From positions 1-63,290 of the forward strand of contig JAIPBD010000024.1 in assembly GCA_021739765.1 (NCBI GenBank): a stretch of 63,290 nucleotides of DNA, written 5' to 3'. Source of the DNA: Melioribacteraceae bacterium (GTDB lineage Bacteria; Bacteroidota; Ignavibacteria; Ignavibacteriales; Melioribacteraceae). Both the position numbers and the translations under genes were made by a program. A model generated the notes under the pieces. That model saw only the letters and a program-made list of their open reading frames with translations. It made no database searches and had not been told where the DNA came from. The first letter of the stretch is position 1, and each line of letters opens with the position of its first letter. Below are positions 37,129-46,896 of the stretch, piece after piece.

Positions 37129-38553
37129 ATGAAATCAATACTTACCGTTATTCTGTTTTCGATCATTTTTATTTCGTGCGAAGGAAGTTCATTAAAAAAT
37201 GGCGACTCCCTCGCTGTTGAAAATCTCGAATCTAAAGTTGATAATCTGGTTAAAAGTTACATCGATATTGACATATTTTCCGGCGTTGTTCTCATCGCGA
37301 AGGATGGGAAGCCGGTTTATCACAAAGCGTTTGGACTTGCGAATCGGGAACAGATTATTTCGAATACAATTAATACACATTTTGATCTCGGAAGCATGAA
37401 CAAAACGTTTACAAAAGTCGCGGCGTTAAAATTGGTGGATGAAGGGAAATTAAAATTAAATGACAAACTCAGAAAATTTTTAGACGGTTTCCCTACTGAA
37501 GCAGCCGAAAAAATAACCGTTCAGCATCTGCTTAACCATCAATCCGGATACGGTGGTTACCATACACCCGAGTATTGGGAAATTCCATTGGAAGAAAAAA
37601 GTTTGCAAACGGCTCTAAATCAAATTCGAACATTGCCTCTTATGTTTGCTCCGGGAACAGATCGTGAATATAGTAATGCTGGATACGTTTTACTCGGTTT
37701 GATAATCGAGAAAGCAGCCGGAAAATCATATTATGATGTAATAGAAGAAAAAATCACGAAACCTCTGGAATTAAAAAACACATTTCTCCGCGATAAATAT
37801 TCCGTCCCAAATCGTGCAATCGGTTATTACAAAAATATGAGAGGCGAACTCTTTAGCAACGAAGAATTCGGAGAAATTCCCACTCCGGCGGGAGGTTTTT
37901 ATTCAACAACTTCTGATATTCTAAAATTTTACCGCGCATATTTTTATGGCGATAAATTGTGGAATGATGAAATCAGAAAGTTGGATGAAGGGTTCCGGTT
38001 TTTTAAAGAACAAATGAATACGGGCGGAGCGATTCCACATGCGGGAGGATTCGAAGGTTCAAATACTGTTTTGTATGAAATTTTGAGGGATAGAATATCG
38101 GTAGTTGTATTCGCGAATATGGATGAAGTTGTTGCCGAAAATTTAGGCGCCGGAATTCTGGATATAATTAGAAATAAAATCCCCGATCAACCGTCTTTGC
38201 CTGCCGAACAAGCAGTTTATAACGCTTATGAACAGCATGGAATTAATTACATCAAAACAAATTGGGAAAAATTGACGAAAAACTGGCATCCTTCAGATCC
38301 CAAAGATATGATATTGAACCAAATGGGATATGAGTTTTTGTTCGATGAAAACGTAAACGACGCTCTTAAAATATTCGAATTAAATACCGAATTGTTTCCC
38401 GAGATCGCCAATTGTTGGGATAGTTATGGCGAAGCTTTGTTAAAATCCGGTGACAAACACGCAAGCCTCAAAGCATATAAAAAAGCGCTTTCGATAAATC
38501 CTAACATGGAATCGGCAAAAAATAAAATTATGGAGTTGAGTGGTGATAATTAA
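37129..38553 (+). CDS. Serine hydrolase lipoprotein (beta-lactamase/class C PBP fold) with TPR-like tail
   Basis: I start at ATG 37129, preceded by AGAGAGGAAAG; an upstream in-frame ATG at 37051 gives no signal peptide. The product has 474 residues: a lipoprotein signal with C17 (FSIIFISC), then the beta-lactamase-related domain with the catalytic SMNK tetrad (S89, K92) and YSNAGYV as the Tyr-x-Asn motif. GGFEGSNTVLYEI comes at the third-motif position. The last 90 residues resemble a tetratricopeptide repeat (LNTELFPEIANCWDSYGEALLKSG, AYKKALSINP). Family members include D-aminopeptidases and esterases, so the substrate is unknown. An intrinsic terminator lies 80 bp downstream. Confidence 0.88.
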   Translation: MKSILTVILFSIIFISCEGSSLKNGDSLAVENLESKVDNLVKSYIDIDIFSGVVLIAKDGKPVYHKAFGLANREQIISNTINTHFDLGSMNKTFTKVAALKLVDEGKLKLNDKLRKFLDGFPTEAAEKITVQHLLNHQSGYGGYHTPEYWEIPLEEKSLQTALNQIRTLPLMFAPGTDREYSNAGYVLLGLIIEKAAGKSYYDVIEEKITKPLELKNTFLRDKYSVPNRAIGYYKNMRGELFSNEEFGEIPTPAGGFYSTTSDILKFYRAYFYGDKLWNDEIRKLDEGFRFFKEQMNTGGAIPHAGGFEGSNTVLYEILRDRISVVVFANMDEVVAENLGAGILDIIRNKIPDQPSLPAEQAVYNAYEQHGINYIKTNWEKLTKNWHPSDPKDMILNQMGYEFLFDENVNDALKIFELNTELFPEIANCWDSYGEALLKSGDKHASLKAYKKALSINPNMESAKNKIMELSGDN

Positions 38554-38633
38554 TTTAATGCGCTTAAATCAGCATACGAATACGTTCCAATAAAACAAAC
38601 CGCAATTAGAAAAACGAGTTTGAAATGTTCATT

Positions 38634-38670
38634 AGCAGGTAAATTTGATTACAAACCTGCTGTTTTTATT
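38634..38670 (+). terminator. Intrinsic terminator after the serine hydrolase gene
   Basis: AGCAGGT (38634-38640) pairs with ACCTGCT (38655-38661) across a 14-nt loop and is followed by G and the T-rich run TTTTTATTT. This is a good rho-independent terminator on the plus strand. The surrounding gap (38554-38875) otherwise holds no gene; AAAGGAA near 38866 is the ribosome site of the TerB-like gene. Confidence 0.8.
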
Positions 38671-38875
38671 TAACTCCACAGCACAAAGTATTTGAATCTC
38701 TTTTCAAGAAAGTTCTTCAAATCTGAACTCGAATAATATTATTCCATCCTCTGTTTTTGAAAATGAGACATTCGGTCGTTTTTATTTATTCCATTTTATT
38801 ATTCATTAAAAAAAAAGTATATTATTGTTTACAGCCTGTAACATTCGTCTGATTTAATTCTTTAAAGGAATAAAA

Positions 38876-39331
38876 ATGGGACTATTCGGTTCAAACAAAA
38901 ACAAACAACAAAAAATGCGGTTTTTTCACATGTTTGCACTTGCATCGGCAGATGGCAAAATTGATGAAGCCGAACGGCAAATGATTCTCAACATGGGCAC
39001 AAAATGGGGAATGTCCGGTGAAGAGATGTCGCAAATCATAAATAATCCTTCAAGTGTGGAAATGACTCCACCACGTAATCTTGAGGAAGGTGTACTTCAA
39101 ATGGTTGAGCTCGTGGATCTTATGATTGCGGATGGTAAAATCACAGAAGAAGAATATGAGTATCTTTTCAGAATTTCTCCACAGCTGCATATTCCGAGCA
39201 GTGCTGCCGAACTTGTGTTAAACAAAATTATTGATGAGTCGATCAGAGTAAAACAACATCAGTACTTACCCCGTCATGACATGTTACTGAACGAAATTAA
39301 AAATTTAATTCAAATGGCAGGTGGGTATTAA
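38876..39331 (+). CDS. TerB-like domain protein
   Basis: This 151-residue soluble protein is helical, with two Asp-rich motifs typical of the TerB fold: ALASADGKIDEAERQMI at about 22-38 and DLMIADGKITEEEYEYL at about 82-98. These acidic loops bind metal ions in TerB-domain proteins. TerB domains occur in tellurite-resistance operons and also alone in many genomes; no other ter gene is nearby, so a stress or metal-linked role is only possible. AAAGGAA precedes the ATG. It is convergent with the small membrane-protein gene, 2 bp apart. Confidence 0.8.
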   Translation: MGLFGSNKNKQQKMRFFHMFALASADGKIDEAERQMILNMGTKWGMSGEEMSQIINNPSSVEMTPPRNLEEGVLQMVELVDLMIADGKITEEEYEYLFRISPQLHIPSSAAELVLNKIIDESIRVKQHQYLPRHDMLLNEIKNLIQMAGGY

Positions 39332-39333
39332 AT

Positions 39334-39642
39334 TTATTTCGGCTCCCAATCAACAGCGTCACAAGGTACATAATCTTCCTTCGGATGTTCATCGTATTTC
39401 AAGCAGAGAATTGCCGTCTCATCAAAATGTTTGCAAGTAGAACAGAGGGTTCCTTCAATAATTTTTCTGTTCTTATCACGGAACATTTGATATTGAATCA
39501 CTGCAGGATGAATTATTACACCGTAGATTGTAGTTATTCCAATAACAAACCAAATTTTATATTCGATATAATCATATAAAATCCATAGACTGAGAATAAG
39601 CAGCCCGGTGCGAATTATTCCCCAATAAATTATTCCACCCAT
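39334..39642 (-). CDS. Small two-helix membrane protein with a cysteine cluster
   Basis: This 102-residue protein has two hydrophobic helices (about 4-22 and 28-48). A soluble tail carries four cysteines (CSTCKHFDETAILCLKYDEH and then C93 near VPCDAVDWEP), in a CxxC-x(9)-C-x(13)-C layout that could bind zinc or an iron-sulfur centre. The pattern is too ordered for a chance frame. I do not recognise a named family. It overlaps no other gene and is convergent with the TerB-like gene, with stops 2 bp apart. Function unknown. Confidence 0.7.
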   Translation of the reverse strand: MGGIIYWGIIRTGLLILSLWILYDYIEYKIWFVIGITTIYGVIIHPAVIQYQMFRDKNRKIIEGTLCSTCKHFDETAILCLKYDEHPKEDYVPCDAVDWEPK

Positions 39643-39752
39643 ATTTTCCCGATTTTTTGCGGTCTTAAATCAACAAATGTTGAAATTGATTTTAGAGCGA
39701 TATTAACCTAACTTTTGTTCTTAATTTAACTTAAATATTCTTTATAAATCAT

Positions 39753-40721
39753 TTGAATAACGAAAATAACATCCCGGCAAAAACTAAATCCGAATTTAAA
39801 TCTCTAACGGTTTTAGTTCCTTTATTAAATGAAGAAGAATCTCTGAAACCTTTGGTTGAAGCAATTTACAAAGCCGTTTCACCTCTGGAAATTGCGACAG
39901 AAATCCTATTTGTTGATGATGGAAGTAAAGATAAGTCGTTAAAAATCATAAAAGAACTTAAAGCCCAGGATAACCGGATCAGGTGTGTAAGTTTCAGGAA
40001 AAATTACGGCAAATCAGCAGCGTTACATATTGGGTTCAGGGAATCCGAAGGCGATGTTATTATTACGATGGATGCCGATCTTCAAGATGATCCCGCTGAA
40101 ATTCCCAATTTGATCGCAAAATTAGAAGAAGGGTTTGATATGGTTTCCGGCTGGAAAAAAGTCCGCCATGATCCTTTTATTAAACGGCACTCATCAAAAT
40201 TTTTCAATTATATGACGAAAGTAATGTCGGGAATTGATATTCACGATTTTAACTGCGGCCTCAAAGCCTACAGAAAAGATGTTGTGAAAAACATCTCTGT
40301 TTATGGCGAACTTCACAGATATGTTCCCGTTCTGGCAGATTGGCAAGGTTTTTCGGTTTCCGAAATTGCCGTAAAACATCATCTCCGAAAATACGGCAAA
40401 ACAAAATTTGGAATCTCTCGCTTTTTTAAAGGTTTTGTTGATTTAATTACCGTCATTTTTACAACCCGTTTTATTACACGCCCGATGCATCTTTTCGGAT
40501 TTTTGGGAGCGTTTACATTTTTAGCAGGATTTGCAATTAGCGCTTGGCTCTCAATCGAGAAAGTTTTTTATGGGATGGCGCTCAGTAATCGTCCGATTTT
40601 ATTCCTCGGAGTTTTACTTATTATCGTCGGAATTCAGTTTTTCTCAATTGGTTTAATCGGAGAAATTATGGTTCACAATTCCCAGCCCGATAAAGAATAT
40701 TCGATAAAAGAAATACTTTAA
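39753..40721 (+). CDS. Membrane GT2 glycosyltransferase (DPM1/GtrB-like)
   Basis: The start is TTG at 39753. The 322-residue product has the polyprenyl-phosphate sugar synthase pattern: LTVLVPLLNEEESL, FVDDGSKDKS, FRKNYGKSAALHIGF, MDADLQDDPAEIP (D107-D113) and NCGLKAYRKDV. Two membrane helices follow near the C-terminus (about 243-265 and 282-308). Such enzymes load a sugar onto undecaprenyl phosphate at the inner leaflet, making a donor for GT-C enzymes on the outer side. A GT-C enzyme at 51616 and the YfhO protein at 43050 in the same operon could use it. It is the first gene of the cluster. Confidence 0.9.
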   Translation: MNNENNIPAKTKSEFKSLTVLVPLLNEEESLKPLVEAIYKAVSPLEIATEILFVDDGSKDKSLKIIKELKAQDNRIRCVSFRKNYGKSAALHIGFRESEGDVIITMDADLQDDPAEIPNLIAKLEEGFDMVSGWKKVRHDPFIKRHSSKFFNYMTKVMSGIDIHDFNCGLKAYRKDVVKNISVYGELHRYVPVLADWQGFSVSEIAVKHHLRKYGKTKFGISRFFKGFVDLITVIFTTRFITRPMHLFGFLGAFTFLAGFAISAWLSIEKVFYGMALSNRPILFLGVLLIIVGIQFFSIGLIGEIMVHNSQPDKEYSIKEIL

Positions 40722-40730
40722 TTTCCTCAA

Positions 40731-41768
40731 TTGGAAAAGCCATTTTACAAATATCTCTTCTCGGTGATAATTCCAACTTTTAATCGTGTTGATGAAATTG
40801 AAGAATTGCTCCTTTCTCTAAACAAACAAGTAATAGAATTTTCAAAATTCGAAATCGTAGTTGTTGACGACGGATCAACCGACAATACTGAAACTCTGAT
40901 CCATTCTTTTCGGGCCGAATCCAAACTTCAGATTAAATTTTTCAAACAAGATCATAGAGGTCCGGGAGAAGCAAGAAATCTTGGGATGCAAAAATCGGAA
41001 GGTGAATTTCTTCTTTTTATCGATAGCGATTGCATCGCAGATCAAAACTGGCTTTCCGCTTATGAAACGGCAATTCTGAAATTTGATCCTATCGGATTTG
41101 GCGGCCCCGATAAAGTCCTTCCAAATTTCAGCCCGCTTCAAAAAGCCATCGATTATTCGATGACATCCTTCATCACCACCGGTGGAATTCGCGGTCATTC
41201 AAAAAAGAAAATTTCAAAATATTATCCGCGTAGTTTTAATATGGGTGTTAGAGCAGATGTGGTTCAAAAAATTGGCGGAATGAATAAACTTCGTCACGGA
41301 CAAGATATCGAATTCAGCAACAGAATTTTGAATACCGGCGGGAAAGTGATAAAGGTTGATGACGCCGTTGTTTACCATAAACGAAGGATGTCGATTAAGA
41401 AATTTTTCAAACAAGTAAATAATTGGGGTATTGCGCGAATCAATCTCTACAAAATTGATAAAAAAATGCTGGAAGCGGTTCATTTTTTTCCCGCGCTCGG
41501 AACCATAATTTCTTTTATTACTATTGTTTTGGCGATCATTTTCCCAAATATTTTCGGATGGTTTATTCTTGCCGGATTAGCAGCTTTGTTGCTTATGTCC
41601 GCTCATTCAATAATTAAATACAAAGATGTTCGTGTATTTTTCTTTGTGCCTATAGTTGTTCCCACACAAATATTCGGATATGGCGTCGGGTTTATTTTTG
41701 CTTTTATAAAAAGAGTTGTATTCGGTAAAAGCGAGTTTACAGGTTTTACACGCAACTATTATAAATGA
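40731..41768 (+). CDS. Glycosyltransferase family 2 with C-terminal membrane helices
   Basis: The start is TTG at 40731, 9 bp after the previous stop. The 345-residue product has a GT2 core: FSVIIPTFNRVDEI, VVDDGSTDNT, PGEARNLGMQKSEGE and FIDSDCIAD. HGQDIEFSNRILNTGG is the ED-type acceptor motif. C-terminal hydrophobic helices (ALGTIISFITIVLAIIF, WFILAGLAALLLMSA, FFVPIVVPTQIFGYG) anchor it in the inner membrane. It probably extends a lipid-linked glycan. The stop overlaps the next start in ATGA, so translation is coupled. Confidence 0.9.
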   Translation: MEKPFYKYLFSVIIPTFNRVDEIEELLLSLNKQVIEFSKFEIVVVDDGSTDNTETLIHSFRAESKLQIKFFKQDHRGPGEARNLGMQKSEGEFLLFIDSDCIADQNWLSAYETAILKFDPIGFGGPDKVLPNFSPLQKAIDYSMTSFITTGGIRGHSKKKISKYYPRSFNMGVRADVVQKIGGMNKLRHGQDIEFSNRILNTGGKVIKVDDAVVYHKRRMSIKKFFKQVNNWGIARINLYKIDKKMLEAVHFFPALGTIISFITIVLAIIFPNIFGWFILAGLAALLLMSAHSIIKYKDVRVFFFVPIVVPTQIFGYGVGFIFAFIKRVVFGKSEFTGFTRNYYK

Positions 41769-43039
41769 AAAAAAAGGTCTTGTTTATATCATATTATTGG
41801 CCTCCATCGGGAAAAGCCTCATTGCATTGGCCGGTTAACGTTATTAAACATTTGGCTCAATCCGATTGGGAACCTATTGTGTTAACCGTAAATGCAGAAA
41901 GTTTTACCGAGAAGGATTATTCCCTGCTCTCCGAAATTTCGCCCGAATTAAAGGTTATTAAAACTCCCGTCTTTGAAGTTTTTGATTTATACAAAAAATT
42001 CATTGGTAAAAAGAAGGGCGAGAGGCTTTCTGTTTCGGAAACAATGTCTGTCGAAGGCAAAAGCTGGCAGCAAAAATTTTCGATGTGGTTAAGAATGAAT
42101 TTTTTTATCCCCGATGCAAGGGTTACTTGGTATCCTTCTGCTGTAAAACACGGAAAAGCGGAGTTAAAGAAATTTTTGGGAAATGAAAAGCTTGAAGCAA
42201 TAATTTCTATCGGTACACCACACAGCACTCACCTTATCGGCAAAAAGTTGGCAAAATTTTTTGGTTCGGCTTTTATTCCGTTTTTTAGCGATCCGTGGAC
42301 AAGCATTTCATACTATGAAAAGTTTAAACGAAGTTCGATAACTTCATCGCTCGATTTACGTTTAGAAGCCAACGTTCTCAAAAACGCGCATGAAGTGATT
42401 TTCGTTACCCGAAATACCGAGAAAGAGTATTTGGAAAAATATCCTTTCCTCGAAAAACGAACCAATGTTCTTTATTGGGGTTATAACGAAGAGAAATTTA
42501 GCGGAATTGATTTTTCGTTATCGCCAAACGAAGAAAAAATTATTCTTCATTCGGGGAATTTGTTCGATTATCAAAATCCGGCCGAATTTTGGAAAACCGT
42601 AAAAAAGCAAATTGATTCGGGCAATAAATTAAGGCTTCATTTTACGGGAACTGTTGGCCCCCGAATTAAAGAATCAATTAAAGAAAACGGGCTCGAACCG
42701 TTCACAAATTACTTGGGTTTTGTATCTTATGATGAGTTATTAAATCAGTTGGGAAAAGCGGATTATCTGCTTGAATGTTCATATAACAGCAAACATATTC
42801 CTGGTAAAACTTTTGAATATCTCCGAACCGCAAAGCCGATAATTGCATTTGGGGATAACCCGGAGTTGGGAAGTTTAATTTCAGAAGCTAACGCCGGAAT
42901 GTTATTTGACTATACTGAGAGCGGAGAAGATTTTTTTGAAAAAGTCACAACTTTTAAAACGGACGAAAAGTTTGTTTCCCAATTTGAAAGACAAAACATC
43001 ACACAAAAACTGATTAAAATTTTAGAAAAAGTTAAGTAG
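41765..43039 (+). CDS. Glycosyltransferase (GT4-like)
   Basis: This 424-residue protein has the two-Rossmann shape of GT-B enzymes: N-terminal KVLFISYYWPPSGKASLHWPV, FISIGTPHSTHLIGKKLA-like and FFSDPWTS. The C-terminal donor half has ILHSGNLFDYQNPAEFWK, LRLHFTGTVGP, YLLECSYNSKHIPGKTFEYL and KPIIAFGDNPELG. The Glu and Pro-Gly features fit GT4-like retaining transferases using nucleotide sugars. It starts within the stop of the previous gene (ATGA) and is followed by a YfhO-type gene 10 bp later, so it is firmly part of the operon. Confidence 0.85.
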   Translation: MKKKVLFISYYWPPSGKASLHWPVNVIKHLAQSDWEPIVLTVNAESFTEKDYSLLSEISPELKVIKTPVFEVFDLYKKFIGKKKGERLSVSETMSVEGKSWQQKFSMWLRMNFFIPDARVTWYPSAVKHGKAELKKFLGNEKLEAIISIGTPHSTHLIGKKLAKFFGSAFIPFFSDPWTSISYYEKFKRSSITSSLDLRLEANVLKNAHEVIFVTRNTEKEYLEKYPFLEKRTNVLYWGYNEEKFSGIDFSLSPNEEKIILHSGNLFDYQNPAEFWKTVKKQIDSGNKLRLHFTGTVGPRIKESIKENGLEPFTNYLGFVSYDELLNQLGKADYLLECSYNSKHIPGKTFEYLRTAKPIIAFGDNPELGSLISEANAGMLFDYTESGEDFFEKVTTFKTDEKFVSQFERQNITQKLIKILEKVK

Positions 43040-43049
43040 TAAAGAGGAA

Positions 43050-45560
43050 TTGAAATTGACAAAGAAAGCGAAAAGAAGCAAAAAGAACATTTCAGAAAAG
43101 AGACAAAGCAAAAATCGATTTGGAATTGAGATCGGTGAAAAAATTCCCGAAAAATATCATAATATTGCCGGACTTGGCATAATTGTTCTTGCCTTGATGC
43201 TCTTTTTATCTCCCCTCTATTTTGGTGATAAAACATTTCAATCCGGCGATGTGATCACACAAAGCAGTTATCAAACATTTTTTGAATCTTCCGATAATAC
43301 TACGTGGAACCCATACATTTTTTGCGGAATGCCGATGTTTGGAAGCGCGGGTTGGTACGATATTGCAAACAATCTGATTGTGGAAGTTCGCACCGGACTT
43401 ACAAATTTATTCAACGACCGTTATGCCGGCTATTCTTTTTTCCTTCTTATCCTCGGATTCGGATCGTTTTATCTGATGCGGTTCAAAAAGTATTCTGTCG
43501 GAATTTCTTTATTCACAGCTATTTCAACTCTGTTTTCCGTTGCCATAATTTCTTTGCTTTTCGAGGGACATATAAACAGGATGACAACCTTGGTTTGCCT
43601 TCCATTTATGTTTCTTTTGTTACTAAAGATGCAGGAAAAAATAAAACTGCTCGATGTTGTTCTGATGTTGTTCCTCGCCAAATTGTTATTTAGCCAATGG
43701 CACGTCCAAATTATTTTTTACATCTATTTTGTGATCACATCGTATTTCGTATTCTATTTTATTTACGCGTTTATCAAAAAGAATAACGAACTGAAAATGA
43801 ACCTCGTTAAATCCGCTCTTATAATCGGTTTGATAACCGGACTCGGTTTCTCGATGCAGTATTATAGACTTGGGCAAATGTACGAGTATACTCCATCCTC
43901 AACCCGAGGATCAAAAAGTGTGTTGGATTTAGAAAACAAAACCGAGAGACAATCAGATGAGGAATTCTATCAATACTCTACGAATTGGTCTTTCTCGCCC
44001 GGCGAAGTTGTAACATTTTTTGTTCCTTCTTGGTATGGATTCGGACATTCGATTTACAAAGGCCCGTTAACGCAAAACCGTGAAGTTGAAGTAAATACTT
44101 ATTTCGGTCAAATGCCTTTTACACACACAGCGTTTTATATGGGAATTGTTGTGCTGATGCTCGCCATCCTCGGAATGATTCTAAAGTGGGAAAATCCATT
44201 CATCAAATTTTTAGTAATCCTGATGCTTGTCTCGTTATTCCTTTCTTTCGGTCGCAACTTCCCCGTTCTTTACGATTTATTCTATAAATATGTTCCATTC
44301 TTCGAGAAGTTCAGAGCACCAACCATGATTTTGCATATTCTGCAAATTTTCCTTCCTGTTGCTGCAGGAATGGGTTTGGCGGAAATCATCAAACGGACGA
44401 AAGAATCAGACTTACAGATTGAGAAAATTGTTAAAAACTCGTTATTTGTGTCGGCGGGATTACTTGTCCTCTCGTTTGTATTAACCTCCGCGTTGTCTAA
44501 TTTCTTTATTGAAAGAGCACAATCTTTCGGTGAGAAAGCAACACGATTGGCTCAGCTTCACGATTATATGGGCGAAATGTTCGCGTCAGATGTTCAAATG
44601 ATGTTCTTTCTGATAACCGCGACCGCTGGAATTCTCTGGCTCTACATTAATCGAAAAATCACCGAATCGCTGTTGATGATAGTAATTATTGGTTTATCCA
44701 TTTTTGATATTTGGCGCATCGATTTCCGGGCTTTATCATTCGAAGAAAAATCCGCGAAAGAAGCTTTGTTCGATAAACCGAATTATATAAAAGTAATCGA
44801 AGACCAAAATGATCAGAACCCGTTTCGTTTAATAAATCTTAAACAAGATCAATCAATGGGTTCGCTCAGGCAAAATTCAAATTTCCACATGTATTTTTTG
44901 ATGGAGGATTTTTACGGATATTCATCACTTAAACCAAGATCGTATCAAGATTTTATCGATGTAACCGGTCCCGCCAATCCGACACTCTGGAATATGCTTA
45001 ATGTAAAATATGTTGTTTCGGAAAAACGAATGCCTTACGAAGGACTTGTTCCAATTAGCAGCGATGCCCAAACAACGGTGCACCTGAACACTAACGCCCT
45101 CGGAAGAGCATATTTTATCGATTCGGTTGATGTGCTCAGCGGACTTGAACTTATCAATAAATTTAAAGGCGCGGGATTCAATCCAAAAGAAATTGGATTT
45201 GTTGAAACCCAATTAGAAATTGAAAAACCGGACAGCACTGCTTCGATAAAAATCTTAAAATATGAAACAACATATACAGAATTGGCGGTTAACGCCTCGG
45301 GTAATAATCTCGTCTTTTTCGGAAATACTTTTTACAACAAAGGATGGCACGCAAAAATTGATGGCGTTGAAACCCCGATTTACAAAGTGAATCACGGTTT
45401 TATGGGCGTTGTTGTTCCGGAAGGCGAACACAAAGTAGAATTTGTTTACGCTCCTGCAACATTTGAAACCGGAAAGTATCTTTCTCTTGTCTTAAATGTT
45501 ATGATGTTCGGACTATTTGGATTTGCTCTGTTAAAGTTAAAATCAGCTAAAAAAGACTAG
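43050..45560 (+). CDS. YfhO-type multi-spanning membrane protein
   Basis: This 836-residue protein has about 13 hydrophobic helices and a large extracytoplasmic C-terminal part. The YfhO family pattern is visible: an early ESSDNTTWNPYIFCGMPMFG segment, KYVPFFEKFRAPTMILHI mid-protein, and near the end NTFYNKGWHAKIDGVETPI with VPEGEHKVEFVY. Family members are GT-C-like membrane proteins linked to glycosylation of surface polymers. TTG at 43050 is the listed start; TTG at 43056 has better spacing from AAAGAGG and is equally likely. It could transfer a sugar from a lipid carrier outside the inner membrane. Conserved early acidic residues suit that, but activity is inferred. Confidence 0.85.
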   Translation: MKLTKKAKRSKKNISEKRQSKNRFGIEIGEKIPEKYHNIAGLGIIVLALMLFLSPLYFGDKTFQSGDVITQSSYQTFFESSDNTTWNPYIFCGMPMFGSAGWYDIANNLIVEVRTGLTNLFNDRYAGYSFFLLILGFGSFYLMRFKKYSVGISLFTAISTLFSVAIISLLFEGHINRMTTLVCLPFMFLLLLKMQEKIKLLDVVLMLFLAKLLFSQWHVQIIFYIYFVITSYFVFYFIYAFIKKNNELKMNLVKSALIIGLITGLGFSMQYYRLGQMYEYTPSSTRGSKSVLDLENKTERQSDEEFYQYSTNWSFSPGEVVTFFVPSWYGFGHSIYKGPLTQNREVEVNTYFGQMPFTHTAFYMGIVVLMLAILGMILKWENPFIKFLVILMLVSLFLSFGRNFPVLYDLFYKYVPFFEKFRAPTMILHILQIFLPVAAGMGLAEIIKRTKESDLQIEKIVKNSLFVSAGLLVLSFVLTSALSNFFIERAQSFGEKATRLAQLHDYMGEMFASDVQMMFFLITATAGILWLYINRKITESLLMIVIIGLSIFDIWRIDFRALSFEEKSAKEALFDKPNYIKVIEDQNDQNPFRLINLKQDQSMGSLRQNSNFHMYFLMEDFYGYSSLKPRSYQDFIDVTGPANPTLWNMLNVKYVVSEKRMPYEGLVPISSDAQTTVHLNTNALGRAYFIDSVDVLSGLELINKFKGAGFNPKEIGFVETQLEIEKPDSTASIKILKYETTYTELAVNASGNNLVFFGNTFYNKGWHAKIDGVETPIYKVNHGFMGVVVPEGEHKVEFVYAPATFETGKYLSLVLNVMMFGLFGFALLKLKSAKKD

Positions 45561-45568
45561 TATATAAA

Positions 45569-46888
45569 TTGCCAAATAAAATAAACCTAAAAGGCGAAGT
45601 CTTTAAAAAATACTTTTCGAATCTAAGCTGGCTTTTCGTTGAGAAGATCTTTCGTTTAGTTTTTAACTTTGCTGTAAGCGTTTATGTCGTAAGATACCTT
45701 GGCCCGGAAAATAACGGTGTTCTTGCATTTTCAATCTCAGTCGCTACAATCCTAACCGCATTTTCAAATTTGGGACTTCGCGGAATATTTGTAAGGCAAA
45801 TAGTAGATGATGAAGAGAACACAATCAAATATTTGGGTACAACTTTTTATTTAAAGTTAATCTCTTCAATACTGCTGTTTTTGTCGGTTGTTATTTATTA
45901 CCTGCTGAACCCAAATGTTGAACGCCTTGTTTTACTATTTGTTTCGCTTTCGGTAATCTTTCAATCAATGCAAATCTTTGAGTTTTTCTTTCAGGCAAAA
46001 GTAGAATCCAAATTCGCGGTTCAATCAAAATTCTGGGGAATTGCGCTTTCCAACATTCTAAAAATTTGGTTGATTTTGAGTGCCGCAAAAATTGAATATT
46101 TTGGAATCGCTTATACGGTGGAATTCGCTGTTCAAGGATTTGTGATGTTATTCTATTTCAAAAGGAACTATTCAATCCTTCCGGCTTGGAAATATGATTT
46201 TGGAATCGCGCGAAGTCTGCTTAAAGACTCATGGCCATTATTTTTCTCCGCCGCCGCAAGTGTGATTTACTTAAAAGTCGATAAAATTATTTTAATGGAA
46301 TTGATGAGCAAAGCAACCGTCGGCATTTATGATTCCGCGACCCGCATTTGCGAAAGTATAAATTTTTTGCCTTTAATTATTACAACAACTTTGCTTCCCG
46401 CAATTGTAAAATCAAAAAAAATGAACAGAGAGATATATGATGGTCGATCTCAAAAATTATACGATTTGCTTACCTGGATTGCGTACGCGGTTGTTATTCC
46501 AATTGCGGTTTTCTCTCAAGAAATTATTGATTTACTATACCAGTCGGATTTTGAATCGGCCGGAAGTGTTCTAAGAATTTATATTATAGCCAGCATTCCG
46601 ATATTTATTTATATGGGAAACAGTCAATTTTTGATCACCGAAAATCTTACAAAAACATACCTTTACCGGGCAGTTTTAGGAATGATCGCGAATGTCGGGT
46701 TGAACCTTTATCTGATACCGATCTATGGAATGATGGGAGCCGCTTACGCAACTTTGGTTTCATATTCGGTAGCCGCATTTTCAGTAGTTCTATTTCCGTC
46801 TTCACGGAATCATTTTAAGATGATTGTAAAATCACTATTTATGGTAAATTTACCGAAGTTTGTTATTGGAAGAATTAAAAACAGTTAA
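45569..46888 (+). CDS. Oligosaccharide flippase (Wzx-like, MOP superfamily)
   Basis: This 439-residue protein has about 12-14 membrane helices. The N-terminus NLSWLFVEKIFRLVFNFAVSVYVVRYLGPENNGVL is characteristic of polysaccharide flippases. DSWPLFFSAAASVIYLKVDKIILMELM is the second-half signature, and ATRICESINFLPLIITTTLLPAIV follows. It would flip lipid-linked glycan across the inner membrane. Start is TTG at 45569, 8 bp after the YfhO gene. Its presence indicates a Wzx-type export route, although no obvious Wzy polymerase is in the window. Confidence 0.92.
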   Translation: MPNKINLKGEVFKKYFSNLSWLFVEKIFRLVFNFAVSVYVVRYLGPENNGVLAFSISVATILTAFSNLGLRGIFVRQIVDDEENTIKYLGTTFYLKLISSILLFLSVVIYYLLNPNVERLVLLFVSLSVIFQSMQIFEFFFQAKVESKFAVQSKFWGIALSNILKIWLILSAAKIEYFGIAYTVEFAVQGFVMLFYFKRNYSILPAWKYDFGIARSLLKDSWPLFFSAAASVIYLKVDKIILMELMSKATVGIYDSATRICESINFLPLIITTTLLPAIVKSKKMNREIYDGRSQKLYDLLTWIAYAVVIPIAVFSQEIIDLLYQSDFESAGSVLRIYIIASIPIFIYMGNSQFLITENLTKTYLYRAVLGMIANVGLNLYLIPIYGMMGAAYATLVSYSVAAFSVVLFPSSRNHFKMIVKSLFMVNLPKFVIGRIKNS

Positions 46889-46896
46889 CGAATAAA

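Noticed and set aside
38876-39331. Tellurite-resistance operon
   Set aside because: Only a single TerB-like domain is present; no terA, terC, terD or terZ-like gene is nearby.
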